A DNA stretch of 64,000 nucleotides from Bacteroidales bacterium (lineage in GTDB: Bacteria; Bacteroidota; Bacteroidia; Bacteroidales; Muribaculaceae), in contig JAUNFY010000004.1 of NCBI GenBank assembly GCA_030524805.1, forward strand, positions 17,374 through 81,373, read 5' to 3'. Position numbers and translations under genes: made by a program. This document shows, piece after piece, positions 19,614 to 28,087 of the stretch. Under the pieces are notes generated by a model, which did no database searches, was not told the DNA's origin, and saw nothing but the letters and a program-made list of their open reading frames with translations. Position 1 is the first letter of the stretch. Each line of letters begins with the position of its first letter.

Positions 19614-21203
19614 TCACTCCCCGAAGGCGATGAGCCATTGGTCGAGTCTGCGGGTGGCTGTGCTGAATGAGGCTCCGATCCTTACTATCTCTTTGCCGCT
19701 ACTGCGGAAGGGGATGGCGTAGCCCTTGCTGTCGATCTGCTTCATCGCCTCCTCGGCGGAGCTGTCGATCTTGAACTCCATCACATAGATATATCCCGGA
19801 GTCTCCACCACCATGTCGATGCGGCCGTCGCTTGTCTTGTATTCGGTGTGCGTGTAGAATCCCATCAGTTTGAAGACAATATACATCATGTCCTGATAAT
19901 GGGCCTCGTAGCGGCGGCCGTCATCTTCACCTTTTCTGCCGGTGCCTTTTATCAGGTCGTAGGGAATGTCGGCGGTGAACGACTGAAGCAGGCTCATGAA
20001 TCGCTCCGCGTCGCCGGCTTCCACGGCTCTCACAAAGTCGGTGATCATATTTGATGTGTCCACTCCCCGCATATACGATTTCATCAGGAAATTGACAAAA
20101 CCTTCGGATACCTCGCGATTGGGGAAACCGAGGATGTATTGATTGAAACGCTCGTCGTAATCTTTTATGGTAAGATATCCCGTCTGAAAAAACAGCGGCA
20201 CAGGATCGGAGAGATACACATCGGAGCCGGAGAGCTGTTCTTCCGTACACCGGTATCCGTTGAGCCTGGGGATAGGAAGGCGGCTCCGCTCCAGCACCTT
20301 GACAAGAAATGTAGGGGTGCCGGTCTTGAACCAATAGCTGCCGAACCGCTTCTTGTAGAAAGTATTCAGAAGGCTGAAAGGATTGTAGACGTCTTCCGAT
20401 CGGTAAGCGAAATGATAGCCGTCGTAATCCTCCTTCAGCCTGCGACGTAGACTTTCGGCAGATAGCCCCGACATGGCCGCCATCCCGGCTATTCCTTCCG
20501 TGAAATAGTCGGTAAGTTCCGCTTCCGTAATGCCACACACGGCATTGAAACCCATGTCGAGCGAAATGTCGTTGAGATTATTGATGCCGCTGAAGACAGA
20601 GACCTTGCTGAAACGCGACACACCCGTCAGCATTGCGAATCTTATGTAGGGATCCATCGTCTTGACCACTGAGAAGAAGGCCTGCAGCTTCCGGCGGAAG
20701 GCTTCGCTGAGCTTTTCATCGTGCAAACTCTTGAGCAGCGGCTGGTCATATTCATCGATAAGGATCACCACTTGTTTTCCGGTTTGCTCAGCAGCCTTTC
20801 GTATCACGGCACGGAACCGTTCGTCGACATCCGCTCCCTCCGCTACGTCGCATCCATATCTGTCGCTCCATTGAGAGAGATATTCATTGAGGATATTGTC
20901 GAGCTGTCCGGTTTCGGTATATTCTTTCCCGCTTAAATCAAGATGCAGCACGGGATATTCCGCCCAGTCCCAGTCCATGGAGTCGATGGCGAGTCCTTCG
21001 AAAAGATCTCGTCGTCCTCTGAAGAAAGCCTCGATGGTAGAGAGAAGCAAGCTTTTGCCAAACCGGCGCGGGCGGCTCAGGAAATAATATGCTCCGTAGC
21101 TGACAAGCCGCCGGATATAAGCCGTCTTGTCTACATACAGATAGCCTCCTCTTCTTATATTTTCAAATGATTGTATTCCAATCGGGTATTTTGCCTCTTC
21201 CAT
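19614..21203 (-). CDS. DUF1703-type AAA ATPase with C-terminal PD-(D/E)xK nuclease-like domain
   Basis: 529 residues. The N-terminal AAA-like domain has YVDKTAYI and the P-loop RPRRFGKSLLLST, with VVILIDEYDQP as Walker B. The C-terminal PD-(D/E)xK-like domain shows GRIDMVVETPGYIYVMEFKI, with the Asp and ExK residues. This family is expanded in gut Bacteroidetes; its function is poorly known, with defence or mobile-element roles proposed. It has its own strong promoter (21238-21269) and sits alone between the RiPP island and the xylan locus. It looks intact. Confidence 0.85.
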   Translation of the reverse strand: MEEAKYPIGIQSFENIRRGGYLYVDKTAYIRRLVSYGAYYFLSRPRRFGKSLLLSTIEAFFRGRRDLFEGLAIDSMDWDWAEYPVLHLDLSGKEYTETGQLDNILNEYLSQWSDRYGCDVAEGADVDERFRAVIRKAAEQTGKQVVILIDEYDQPLLKSLHDEKLSEAFRRKLQAFFSVVKTMDPYIRFAMLTGVSRFSKVSVFSGINNLNDISLDMGFNAVCGITEAELTDYFTEGIAGMAAMSGLSAESLRRRLKEDYDGYHFAYRSEDVYNPFSLLNTFYKKRFGSYWFKTGTPTFLVKVLERSRLPIPRLNGYRCTEEQLSGSDVYLSDPVPLFFQTGYLTIKDYDERFNQYILGFPNREVSEGFVNFLMKSYMRGVDTSNMITDFVRAVEAGDAERFMSLLQSFTADIPYDLIKGTGRKGEDDGRRYEAHYQDMMYIVFKLMGFYTHTEYKTSDGRIDMVVETPGYIYVMEFKIDSSAEEAMKQIDSKGYAIPFRSSGKEIVRIGASFSTATRRLDQWLIAFGE

Positions 21204-21237
21204 GTCTTTCCTTCTGATGACTCATTCGGTTGCAACT

Positions 21238-21269
21238 GCAAATATAGCCATAATTTCCGAAACGGCAAA
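21238..21269 (-). promoter_or_regulatory. Promoter of the DUF1703-type gene
   Basis: On the minus strand TTTG (21266-21269), a 19-bp spacer and TATATTTGC (21238-21246) match the Bacteroidetes consensus exactly. The -7 box ends 35 bp before the ATG. Confidence 0.55.
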
Positions 21270-21313
21270 ACAGCAATTAGTGAAAAAACACATATTAATC
21301 ACATATAAACACA

Positions 21314-21353
21314 CATCGGCCGGACGCGACGCTTACGCCTCGCCCGGCCGATG
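21314..21353 (-). terminator. Hairpin ending the xylan operon
   Basis: A 10-bp stem (CATCGGCCGG / CCGGCCGATG) with a GC-rich loop, about 90 bp beyond the stop of the last xylan-locus gene and just before the promoter of the next gene. Confidence 0.5.
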
Positions 21354-21445
21354 CAAATGAATAGCAGATACTTTTTATGTGAATTAATTCTTCTATGGAG
21401 GATCTATCCAATCTTCGGAGGTTCAATCCGGCCTGATCCGGAAAA

Positions 21446-22426
21446 TCAGTCCATCCCCTCTATCGGCTGGATGCGACCTTCGGAATCGTAGGTGAGCTCA
21501 CACACTTTCAGACTGCGGAGCCATGACTTGCCTCCCGAGGGGGCGGCATCATGATGGAAGAGATACCATCGGCCGTCGTATTCCACGATGCTGTGGTGGG
21601 TGGTCCAGCCCACCACCGGCGTCAATATCACTCCCTGATACACAAACGGTCCGTAGGGATTGTCGCCGATGGCATAGCAGAGCAGATGGCTGTCGCCGGT
21701 GGAATATGAGAAATAATACTTTCCGTTGTATTTATGCACCCACGACGCCTCGAAGAAGCGGTGCGGATCGTCGGCACGCAGCGGATTGCCCTCCTCGTCC
21801 ACCACCTGCACCGCACGCGGCTCCTCGGCAAACTGCAGCATGTCGTCGCTGAGGCGTACACAACGGCTCGGCAGCGAAGGCTCCGCTCCCTCGGGGAGCT
21901 CGGCGCTTTCCAGCGCCTTGTTGTCGCGGTAGCGCTGCAGCTGGCCGCCCCAGAGGCCACCGAAATAGAGATAATAGCCGTCGTCTTCCTTCAGCACGCA
22001 GATATCCATCGAGTAACTGCCCCTTATGGGGTCGGGCTGCGCTATGAAGGGGCCCTCCGGAGTGTCGGCTATCGCCACTCCGATGCGGAAGATGTCGTTC
22101 TTGTCTTTAAGCGGGAAATAGAGATAATATTTGCCGTCTTTCTCATTGCAGTCGCAATCCCAGAGCTGGCGTCCGGCCCAGGGTATGTCGGCAATGTCGA
22201 GCGCCTTGCCGTGGTCGGTCACCTTCCCCGTCATCGGGTCGCCGTCGATCGAAAGCACGTGCATGTCTTTCATCACGTACTGGTCGCCGTTGTCGTTCTC
22301 CACATTCTCGCACTCCCAGTCGTGGGAAGGATAGATGTATATCTTGCCGTTGAATACGTGCACACTCGGGTCGGCCATGTAGTCGGCCGGGAAGAGATAT
22401 CTTTTTTCTGTCTTTTTTGCTTCCAT
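21446..22426 (-). CDS. Cytoplasmic GH43 beta-xylosidase / arabinofuranosidase
   Basis: 326 residues, a stand-alone GH43 catalytic domain of the compact type. There is no signal peptide (MEAKKTEKRYLFPADYMADPSV), so it should work in the cytoplasm on imported oligosaccharides. Catalytic acids are visible in MADPSVHV (base), SYSMDICVLKEDDG (modulator) and RFFEASWVHK (acid). It is the last gene of the xylan operon, after the GH10 xylanase and the GPH symporter, an order that I recall from Prevotella/Bacteroides xylan clusters. It probably completes xylo-oligosaccharide breakdown to xylose. Confidence 0.9.
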   Translation of the reverse strand: MEAKKTEKRYLFPADYMADPSVHVFNGKIYIYPSHDWECENVENDNGDQYVMKDMHVLSIDGDPMTGKVTDHGKALDIADIPWAGRQLWDCDCNEKDGKYYLYFPLKDKNDIFRIGVAIADTPEGPFIAQPDPIRGSYSMDICVLKEDDGYYLYFGGLWGGQLQRYRDNKALESAELPEGAEPSLPSRCVRLSDDMLQFAEEPRAVQVVDEEGNPLRADDPHRFFEASWVHKYNGKYYFSYSTGDSHLLCYAIGDNPYGPFVYQGVILTPVVGWTTHHSIVEYDGRWYLFHHDAAPSGGKSWLRSLKVCELTYDSEGRIQPIEGMD

Positions 22427-22446
22427 TTGATTTCAGAATATTTTTT

Positions 22447-22512
22447 GATCAAGTCCCCAACCCCAAATCCCTAACTCTCAAGACTTAAACCGTAAACCTT
22501 AAACCCTAACCC
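22447..22512. repeat. Degenerate C/T/A-rich short tandem repeat
   Basis: On the plus strand the spacer holds imperfect 7-9 bp units such as CTTAAACC, CCTAACC, CATAACC and CGTAAACC. It lies just past the hairpin that follows GH10. No coding potential; its role is unknown. Confidence 0.5.
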
Positions 22513-22518
22513 ATAACC

Positions 22519-22545
22519 CGTAAGTTGCGCCAAGCGCAACTTACG
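22519..22545 (-). terminator. Hairpin immediately after the GH10 stop codon
   Basis: A perfect 11-bp stem (CGTAAGTTGCG and its complement) with a 5-nt loop begins at the base next to the stop codon. There is no U-tract, so it may be a partial terminator or mRNA-stabilising element within the operon. Confidence 0.5.
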
Positions 22546-23655
22546 TTATTCCCCCGCCAGTTCTTTTTTCAGGAAAGGCTTCATGTTGTAGTCGCGGTCG
22601 AAGGGAAGCGCATAGTCGGTGCGTCCCTTCACGGGCCAGTCGTTGAGCCACGACATGCCGTCGTAGGTGCCCCACCACGTCACGCGCGAGATCACGTCCT
22701 TATGCTTCTTATAGAGCTCCATCAGTGTCGACATGCGGCTGTTCCATTCCTCGGCCACCTCCTCGGGCAGTCCGTCGGCGTAGGGATTGAGGGTTTTCTC
22801 ATAGTCCACATTCTGCTCCACTCCCGCGCCGCTCGCCACGTTGGGAAGTGCCGACATGTCAAGCTCGGTGATCATCACGTTGACGCCCAGTTTGCCGAAT
22901 TCCTCGATCGATTTCTCATACTCGGCGAAGTCGGGATGAGTCATGCCGCTGTGGCTCTGCATTCCGATGCCGTCGATGCGCAGGCCGCGGTTTTTCAGGT
23001 CGGTCACTATCTTCTTGTAGGTCTCCCTCTTTGCCGGCTTCGACATGGAGTAGTCGTTGAGATAGAGTTCGGTGTCGGGATCCGCCTCATGGGCATATTG
23101 GAAAGCCAGCGGAATGTATTCCTCGCCCAGGATTTCATAGAAGGGAGTCTTGCGGTAGGAGCCGTCGTCTTCGATCGCCTCGTTCACCACATCCCAGCCG
23201 TGGATGCGTCCCTTGTAGCGACCAACAATCGTATGGATATGGTCGCGCAGACGCTCCTTCATCACCTCGGCGCTGACCTGCTTCCCTTCGCTGTCGTAAG
23301 GAAACCAGGGCGAGAGCTGCGAATGCCACACCAGGCAATGCCCGATGATGGCTATGCCGCGGTCTTCGCCATACTTCACGAAGGTGTCGGCATCGTCCCA
23401 TTCATATTTTCCTTCCTGCGGATGGATGCTCTCGCTCTTCATGCAGTTCTCGGCCACTATCGAATTGTAGTGGAGCGTGACGATGGAGTCAGCCTTCGGG
23501 TCAAGACCGTTGACATGACGCACGGGCACTGCCGCGCCTACGAGAAAATCATTCTTGAAATGCTCCTTCAGGGTCGGAGTCTCGGTTGATTGCGATGAGT
23601 TGCACGCTGTAAGCAGCAAAGAGGCACCCACCGCCGCGTAAATAATCCTTTTCAT
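22546..23655 (-). CDS. GH10 endo-1,4-beta-xylanase, lipoprotein
   Basis: 369 residues with lipobox LLTAC (Cys18), so it is anchored in a membrane, probably facing the periplasm or surface. Single GH10 barrel with no CBM. The acid/base Glu159 lies in WDVVNEAI and the nucleophile Glu264 in MITELDMS; NSIVAENCMK, HCLVWHSQ and SHSG are further GH10 blocks. It cuts the xylan backbone into xylo-oligosaccharides. It lies between the GPH symporter and the cytoplasmic GH43, the core of Bacteroidales xylan loci. Confidence 0.95.
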   Translation of the reverse strand: MKRIIYAAVGASLLLTACNSSQSTETPTLKEHFKNDFLVGAAVPVRHVNGLDPKADSIVTLHYNSIVAENCMKSESIHPQEGKYEWDDADTFVKYGEDRGIAIIGHCLVWHSQLSPWFPYDSEGKQVSAEVMKERLRDHIHTIVGRYKGRIHGWDVVNEAIEDDGSYRKTPFYEILGEEYIPLAFQYAHEADPDTELYLNDYSMSKPAKRETYKKIVTDLKNRGLRIDGIGMQSHSGMTHPDFAEYEKSIEEFGKLGVNVMITELDMSALPNVASGAGVEQNVDYEKTLNPYADGLPEEVAEEWNSRMSTLMELYKKHKDVISRVTWWGTYDGMSWLNDWPVKGRTDYALPFDRDYNMKPFLKKELAGE

Positions 23656-23757
23656 GATTGTATCTTTCTATGGCTTCCCGCATGGGGGAAGCCTCGGTTA
23701 TTGATTGCATGTATACCCGAAGCTGCCCCGCCCTTGCGTGCGGGGCAGCTTTCATTG

Positions 23758-25170
23758 TCAGTTTTCGAGATGACGGGCCTCGATGGCGCGGTTGATCTCG
23801 TCGATGCGTTCGTCGTCGAGTTCATATCTGGAGATGATGAACATAGCCACCACCAGAAGCACTGCCGGAATCACGGCCACAAGCCAGAGGATGCCCTGCT
23901 GTGCCTCTGCCGACTGCACTGCCGCGCCGTTCTGGAAGCCGACGAATGCGAGCACCAGACCCGGAACCACTCCGCCGAGCGCCATTCCGGCCTTGTAGAA
24001 AATGCCGGTCAGGGCGTTCACTATGCCCGAGATGCGCCGGCCATGGGTGTATTCGCCGAAGGAGATGACCTCCGGCACGAGGGCCCACATATAGCCCGTG
24101 GCCACAATCACGCCGGTCGACTTGATGAACTGGGCGATGTAAACTATCCACATCTGCTTGAGCGAAGGCACCACCGACACCACATAGAGCATCGCCATGC
24201 CGATGATGGCCGTCACCAGGAAGATATAGAACATTCCCTTCTTGCCCACCATTTTCTTGATGGCCGGAATCAGGGGCATGAAGATGAAGGCAGGTATGGA
24301 GCCCAGACCCATGAAGACCGACAGCTGCTCGGCCGTGCCTTCCATATTGTAGTTGATGTAATATGCTCCGGCGGCATTAGAGATTGCCATCATGCCGAAG
24401 GCAGTGATGAAGAAGAGGGCGAGGATGCGCAGCGGACGGTTGTGGACAAACTCCATCCAGAGGTCGCTCACCTTGACGTTGCTCGCCTCCGAACTTTTCA
24501 TCACCACCCTTTCGCGACACTGCGTGAAGCAGAAGATGAGAAGCACGAGGCCCACGAGGCCGTAGATAGTCATGGTCGACAGCCACGCGCTGTCCTTCAC
24601 CGAAAGGCTCTCGAGCTCGGTGTGGTCAAACATGCGGAGCATCAAGGGAATGCCCATGCCCACTGCCAGACCGCCGACGTTGGCCATGAACATGCGCACC
24701 GACGTCAGCTTCGTGATCTGCGCGGTGTCGCGCGTCAGCGACGCGTTGAGCGCGCCGTAGGGCACGTTGACAAGGGTGTAGCACATCGAGAGGCCTACGT
24801 AGGTCACGTATGCGTAGAGAAGCGAACCCGTGAACTCATTGAGGAAGCAGAGTATCGCAAAGCCCGTGAGGGGGATGCCGCCGAATATCAGATAGGTGCG
24901 GTATTTGCCATATTTCGGGTTGTGCTTGTCGACGAATGTTCCCACGATCGGGTCCCATATCACGTCGATGATGCGCACTATCAGAAACATGATGGCTGCC
25001 GCAGCCGGTGGCAACTGATACACGTTGGTGTAGAAGAAAAGCAGATACATGCTGATGGTCTGATATATCAGATTCTGGGCGAGGTCGCCCGAGCCGTATC
25101 CTATACATTGCAGCATCGACAGCTTGTAGAAGCCTTTCGATTCCTTTGCCGCGCTATTTGTTGATTCCAT
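23758..25170 (-). CDS. GPH-family sugar:cation symporter (xylo-oligosaccharide importer)
   Basis: 470 residues with about 12 transmembrane helices. The N-terminal block (GYGSGDLAQNLIYQTISMYL, then FFYTNVYQL) and the loop DPIVGTFVDKHNPKYGKYRTY match the MelB/XynP-like GPH family. It would import xylose oligomers across the inner membrane with Na+ or H+. It lies 33 bp after the CE6-GH97 gene and 102 bp before GH10, in one operon. Substrate is inferred from context. Confidence 0.9.
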   Translation of the reverse strand: MESTNSAAKESKGFYKLSMLQCIGYGSGDLAQNLIYQTISMYLLFFYTNVYQLPPAAAAIMFLIVRIIDVIWDPIVGTFVDKHNPKYGKYRTYLIFGGIPLTGFAILCFLNEFTGSLLYAYVTYVGLSMCYTLVNVPYGALNASLTRDTAQITKLTSVRMFMANVGGLAVGMGIPLMLRMFDHTELESLSVKDSAWLSTMTIYGLVGLVLLIFCFTQCRERVVMKSSEASNVKVSDLWMEFVHNRPLRILALFFITAFGMMAISNAAGAYYINYNMEGTAEQLSVFMGLGSIPAFIFMPLIPAIKKMVGKKGMFYIFLVTAIIGMAMLYVVSVVPSLKQMWIVYIAQFIKSTGVIVATGYMWALVPEVISFGEYTHGRRISGIVNALTGIFYKAGMALGGVVPGLVLAFVGFQNGAAVQSAEAQQGILWLVAVIPAVLLVVAMFIISRYELDDERIDEINRAIEARHLEN

Positions 25171-25202
25171 CTGTAATTAGATTATAGGTTAAAGTATTAA
25201 GT

Positions 25203-27962
25203 TCAATATACAGCCAGGGCGCCACCGTTGCAAGGCACGCTGAGCCTCAGTTTTCCCTTCCTGTCGGGTTTCACCGTTGTCTTTGAGCCGGAGAGGTCCG
25301 GAGAGTCGGAATAGAGGGTCACCGGCGTCCCTTTCGGGATGTCAAGTTCCACCGCCACGGGGCTCTCCTGCGCATTGATCGCCGCCACATACCATTTGCC
25401 GGCACTTTTACGCGCGAGCACCACATACTTGCCGGGATATCCGTCGATATACCTGATATCCTCCCATTCCGTGGGCACCTCCTTCATGAACTCGATGGCC
25501 CACGCCGGAGCGTCGTCGAGATTGTTGGGCGCAAGCGCGAAATGCTGCACCGGGCTCTGGAAGAGTACGGCTGTGGCGAGCGCGAACACATCGGAGGTCT
25601 TGCGCTGCGATCCGTGCGCATTGTCGGCCGAGTAATATTTGTTGAGCGCGCTGCCGCCGAAATCCATACTGCCGGCGGCATTGCGTATGAAGGGATGCGT
25701 GCAGGCATTACGGGCCTCGTCGTCGCACATGCCCTGCGAGAAATGCAGGTTCTCGCTCGCAAGCACTGCCTCGCAGGCCACAAAATTGGGATACATGCGC
25801 TCCCAGCCGCGCGGCAGCGTGCAGCCGTGGAATATCACCTGTATGCCATAGTCGTTGGCGTCGGCCAGTATGTCATGATAGAGGCGCATGGTCTCCTGCT
25901 TGTCGCCGGCGAAGAAATCCACCTTGATGCCGCGGATACCGTTTTTCTGCATCCATTTCATGTCTTTGCGGCGCTTCACTATGTCGTTCATTATGCCGCG
26001 GGGCCCTTGCGGCGCATCATTCCAGCTTCCGTTGGAATTATACCAGAGGAACAATTCCACTCCCTTGCTCCGGCCATATTCGGCCAGGCATTCTATCCCT
26101 TCATATCCTATCTGAGTGTCCCAAAGGGCATCGACAAGCACCGTGTCCCACCCCATCCGGGCTGAGAAATCGATATAGTTCTTCTGCTCATCAAAATTGC
26201 AGCTCGGGTCCATCTTTATGATCCAGCTCCAGCTTCCTTTGCCTCCCTTGTAATCGCGAGAGGGGGAATAGATCTGCTCCACGAGGTCGAAGGGAACAGT
26301 GGTCTCCACCACCGGGGCGAGCGACGCGCCGAGCGTTATCGTGCGCCAGGGTGTGTAGCCGGGCAATGCCATTGAGGCTCCGGTAGAGCCGAAACCATTC
26401 TGCTCGCCGGGCTGCGGATAGGCTATCGCATACCGGTTGCCGCCGGCATTGGCGAGATGCGACCCGCAGTAGTCGCCGGCCACTCCTGTCTCGGAAATCA
26501 TCATCCATCCGTCGTTGCCGTTGCGGAAGAGGCAGGGGAAGGTGAAGCCGTTGCCCCAGCCGTTGCCGCCCATCTCGGCGTCGAGCTGATAGTTGGTTTC
26601 ATAACTTGGCGAGGTGCGCGCGAAGCCTCCCATCGGTCCGCTCTGCGGGCAAAGGAAGGTTGTGCTGCCGCCTGGCATGTTGAATCCTGTTGCCTCGCGG
26701 TCCACCACGCAGCAAAGTGTATGGTCTTTAGGCAGGACCTTGTAGCGGAACGCCACATCGTTGTCGCCCACCATCATCTGCAGCTGCAGGCGCGGTGTGC
26801 CGGTGGCGATATCCGAGAAAGTGAAAACAGCCTCGTTAGCCCTGAAGTCTACATTGCTTTTCTTTATTGTTGGCAGGGTGTAGGATTCTGCCACCGCTCT
26901 CGTCTCGGCCTCGGCGCTCATTTTGAGTCCGGTGGTGAGATTGCCTATGTTGGTGATGAGTCCGAGCGGCGAGTCAAGCAGGAACGTTTTTCCGTCATAC
27001 GTCACGCTATACGTGGGGCATGTGCCCGGATCGCTTACCGACACCACTGTCCTGCCGTCGGGACTCGCCACGCGGCAGCAGGTGAGGGTGAAGGAAGCCA
27101 GTTTTGAATATGCAAGCACCGGATACTCAACACCCTCGGCCTGCAGCATCGCCTCGGCATAACGGCTGCCGAGCTCGCGATATGCGTATGCCGTGAAATG
27201 CAGTCCGTCGCCCCGCTGCGGAAGATTGGCCGAGCTGACCACCCTTGCCACTGGAAGCACCTCAGGAAGCGTGTTGATGATGGCGTTCATGCCTCCGCAC
27301 ACTCCACCCATCTCCGTGGCCACTGTCTCGCCGGCTATCAGCGGGATTGAATTGGGTGCGAGCCCGAGGTCGGCAAGCAGGTCGGTGTAGAGCCGGAGCA
27401 CTTTCGCCGGCCACTCACGGTCGCCGTTGTTCGACTCTCCCTGATGCAGGATTATACCTTTTATCACTCCGTCGGCCTGTGCCTTGCAGGCGCATTCGAG
27501 GAGGCGCGAATATGGCGACTGTCCGTAGCGCTTGATTTTCTCCTGAAGCCAGCCCGGTTCGCCGGCTGCCATGGCCACATCGTAGTTTTTCGAGAGGTGT
27601 TCGATCTTGCAGCCGCCGATGGCCACAGGTATCACGCCAATCCTCACGTCCGACGGCATGTTGGCGAGCATGGTACGTCCGAAGTAGTCTGCGGGCGAGA
27701 GACCGTAGTGCTCTCCGAAAAGCGGGGGCACTGCCGCACACCACTCGCCCACGGTGCGCTGCGGCTTGCTGAAATCCTGGGCAGGCATGAGCAGGAAACG
27801 CTCCGGCACATCCTGAATATCCACACTCTCCACCCGGGCGTTGCCCTCCATGTTCGACTGCCCTATGCAGAGATAAATATGAAAGTTGGGGTCGGAGGCC
27901 GATGCCGTGGCCGCTGCCACGACGGCCATAGCCGACAATATCATCTTTCGTATAAGACTCAT
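25203..27962 (-). CDS. Bimodular CE6-type acetylesterase fused to a GH97 glycosidase
   Basis: 919 residues, signal peptide ending near ASAS (about 22). Domain 1 (about 25-275) is an SGNH/CE6-type carbohydrate acetylesterase: catalytic Ser in CIGQSNMEGN, HQGESNN, and the Asp-His pair in RGDGLHFT. Domain 2 (about 290-919) is a full GH97: N-terminal beta-sandwich, barrel (WDTVLVDALWD, GIKVDFFAGDKQ, FHGCTLPRGWERMYPN, ACEAVLASENL) and C-terminal sandwich. The Asp in IKVDFF is at the nucleophile position of retaining GH97 enzymes (alpha-galactosidase / beta-L-arabinopyranosidase type) rather than the inverting SusB type. It could deacetylate and trim decorated xylan. Confidence 0.9.
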   Translation of the reverse strand: MSLIRKMILSAMAVVAAATASASDPNFHIYLCIGQSNMEGNARVESVDIQDVPERFLLMPAQDFSKPQRTVGEWCAAVPPLFGEHYGLSPADYFGRTMLANMPSDVRIGVIPVAIGGCKIEHLSKNYDVAMAAGEPGWLQEKIKRYGQSPYSRLLECACKAQADGVIKGIILHQGESNNGDREWPAKVLRLYTDLLADLGLAPNSIPLIAGETVATEMGGVCGGMNAIINTLPEVLPVARVVSSANLPQRGDGLHFTAYAYRELGSRYAEAMLQAEGVEYPVLAYSKLASFTLTCCRVASPDGRTVVSVSDPGTCPTYSVTYDGKTFLLDSPLGLITNIGNLTTGLKMSAEAETRAVAESYTLPTIKKSNVDFRANEAVFTFSDIATGTPRLQLQMMVGDNDVAFRYKVLPKDHTLCCVVDREATGFNMPGGSTTFLCPQSGPMGGFARTSPSYETNYQLDAEMGGNGWGNGFTFPCLFRNGNDGWMMISETGVAGDYCGSHLANAGGNRYAIAYPQPGEQNGFGSTGASMALPGYTPWRTITLGASLAPVVETTVPFDLVEQIYSPSRDYKGGKGSWSWIIKMDPSCNFDEQKNYIDFSARMGWDTVLVDALWDTQIGYEGIECLAEYGRSKGVELFLWYNSNGSWNDAPQGPRGIMNDIVKRRKDMKWMQKNGIRGIKVDFFAGDKQETMRLYHDILADANDYGIQVIFHGCTLPRGWERMYPNFVACEAVLASENLHFSQGMCDDEARNACTHPFIRNAAGSMDFGGSALNKYYSADNAHGSQRKTSDVFALATAVLFQSPVQHFALAPNNLDDAPAWAIEFMKEVPTEWEDIRYIDGYPGKYVVLARKSAGKWYVAAINAQESPVAVELDIPKGTPVTLYSDSPDLSGSKTTVKPDRKGKLRLSVPCNGGALAVY

Positions 27963-28087
27963 ATCCTTTCTGTTGCTCCCTTTCTTAAGGAAACGATAAA
28001 TAATTGTTTTAATTATAAATAAATGTAATTATTGCAGATGCGGCAGCGACCGCCGTCTGCAGTAAAGTCCGGATGTCGATATCGGCA

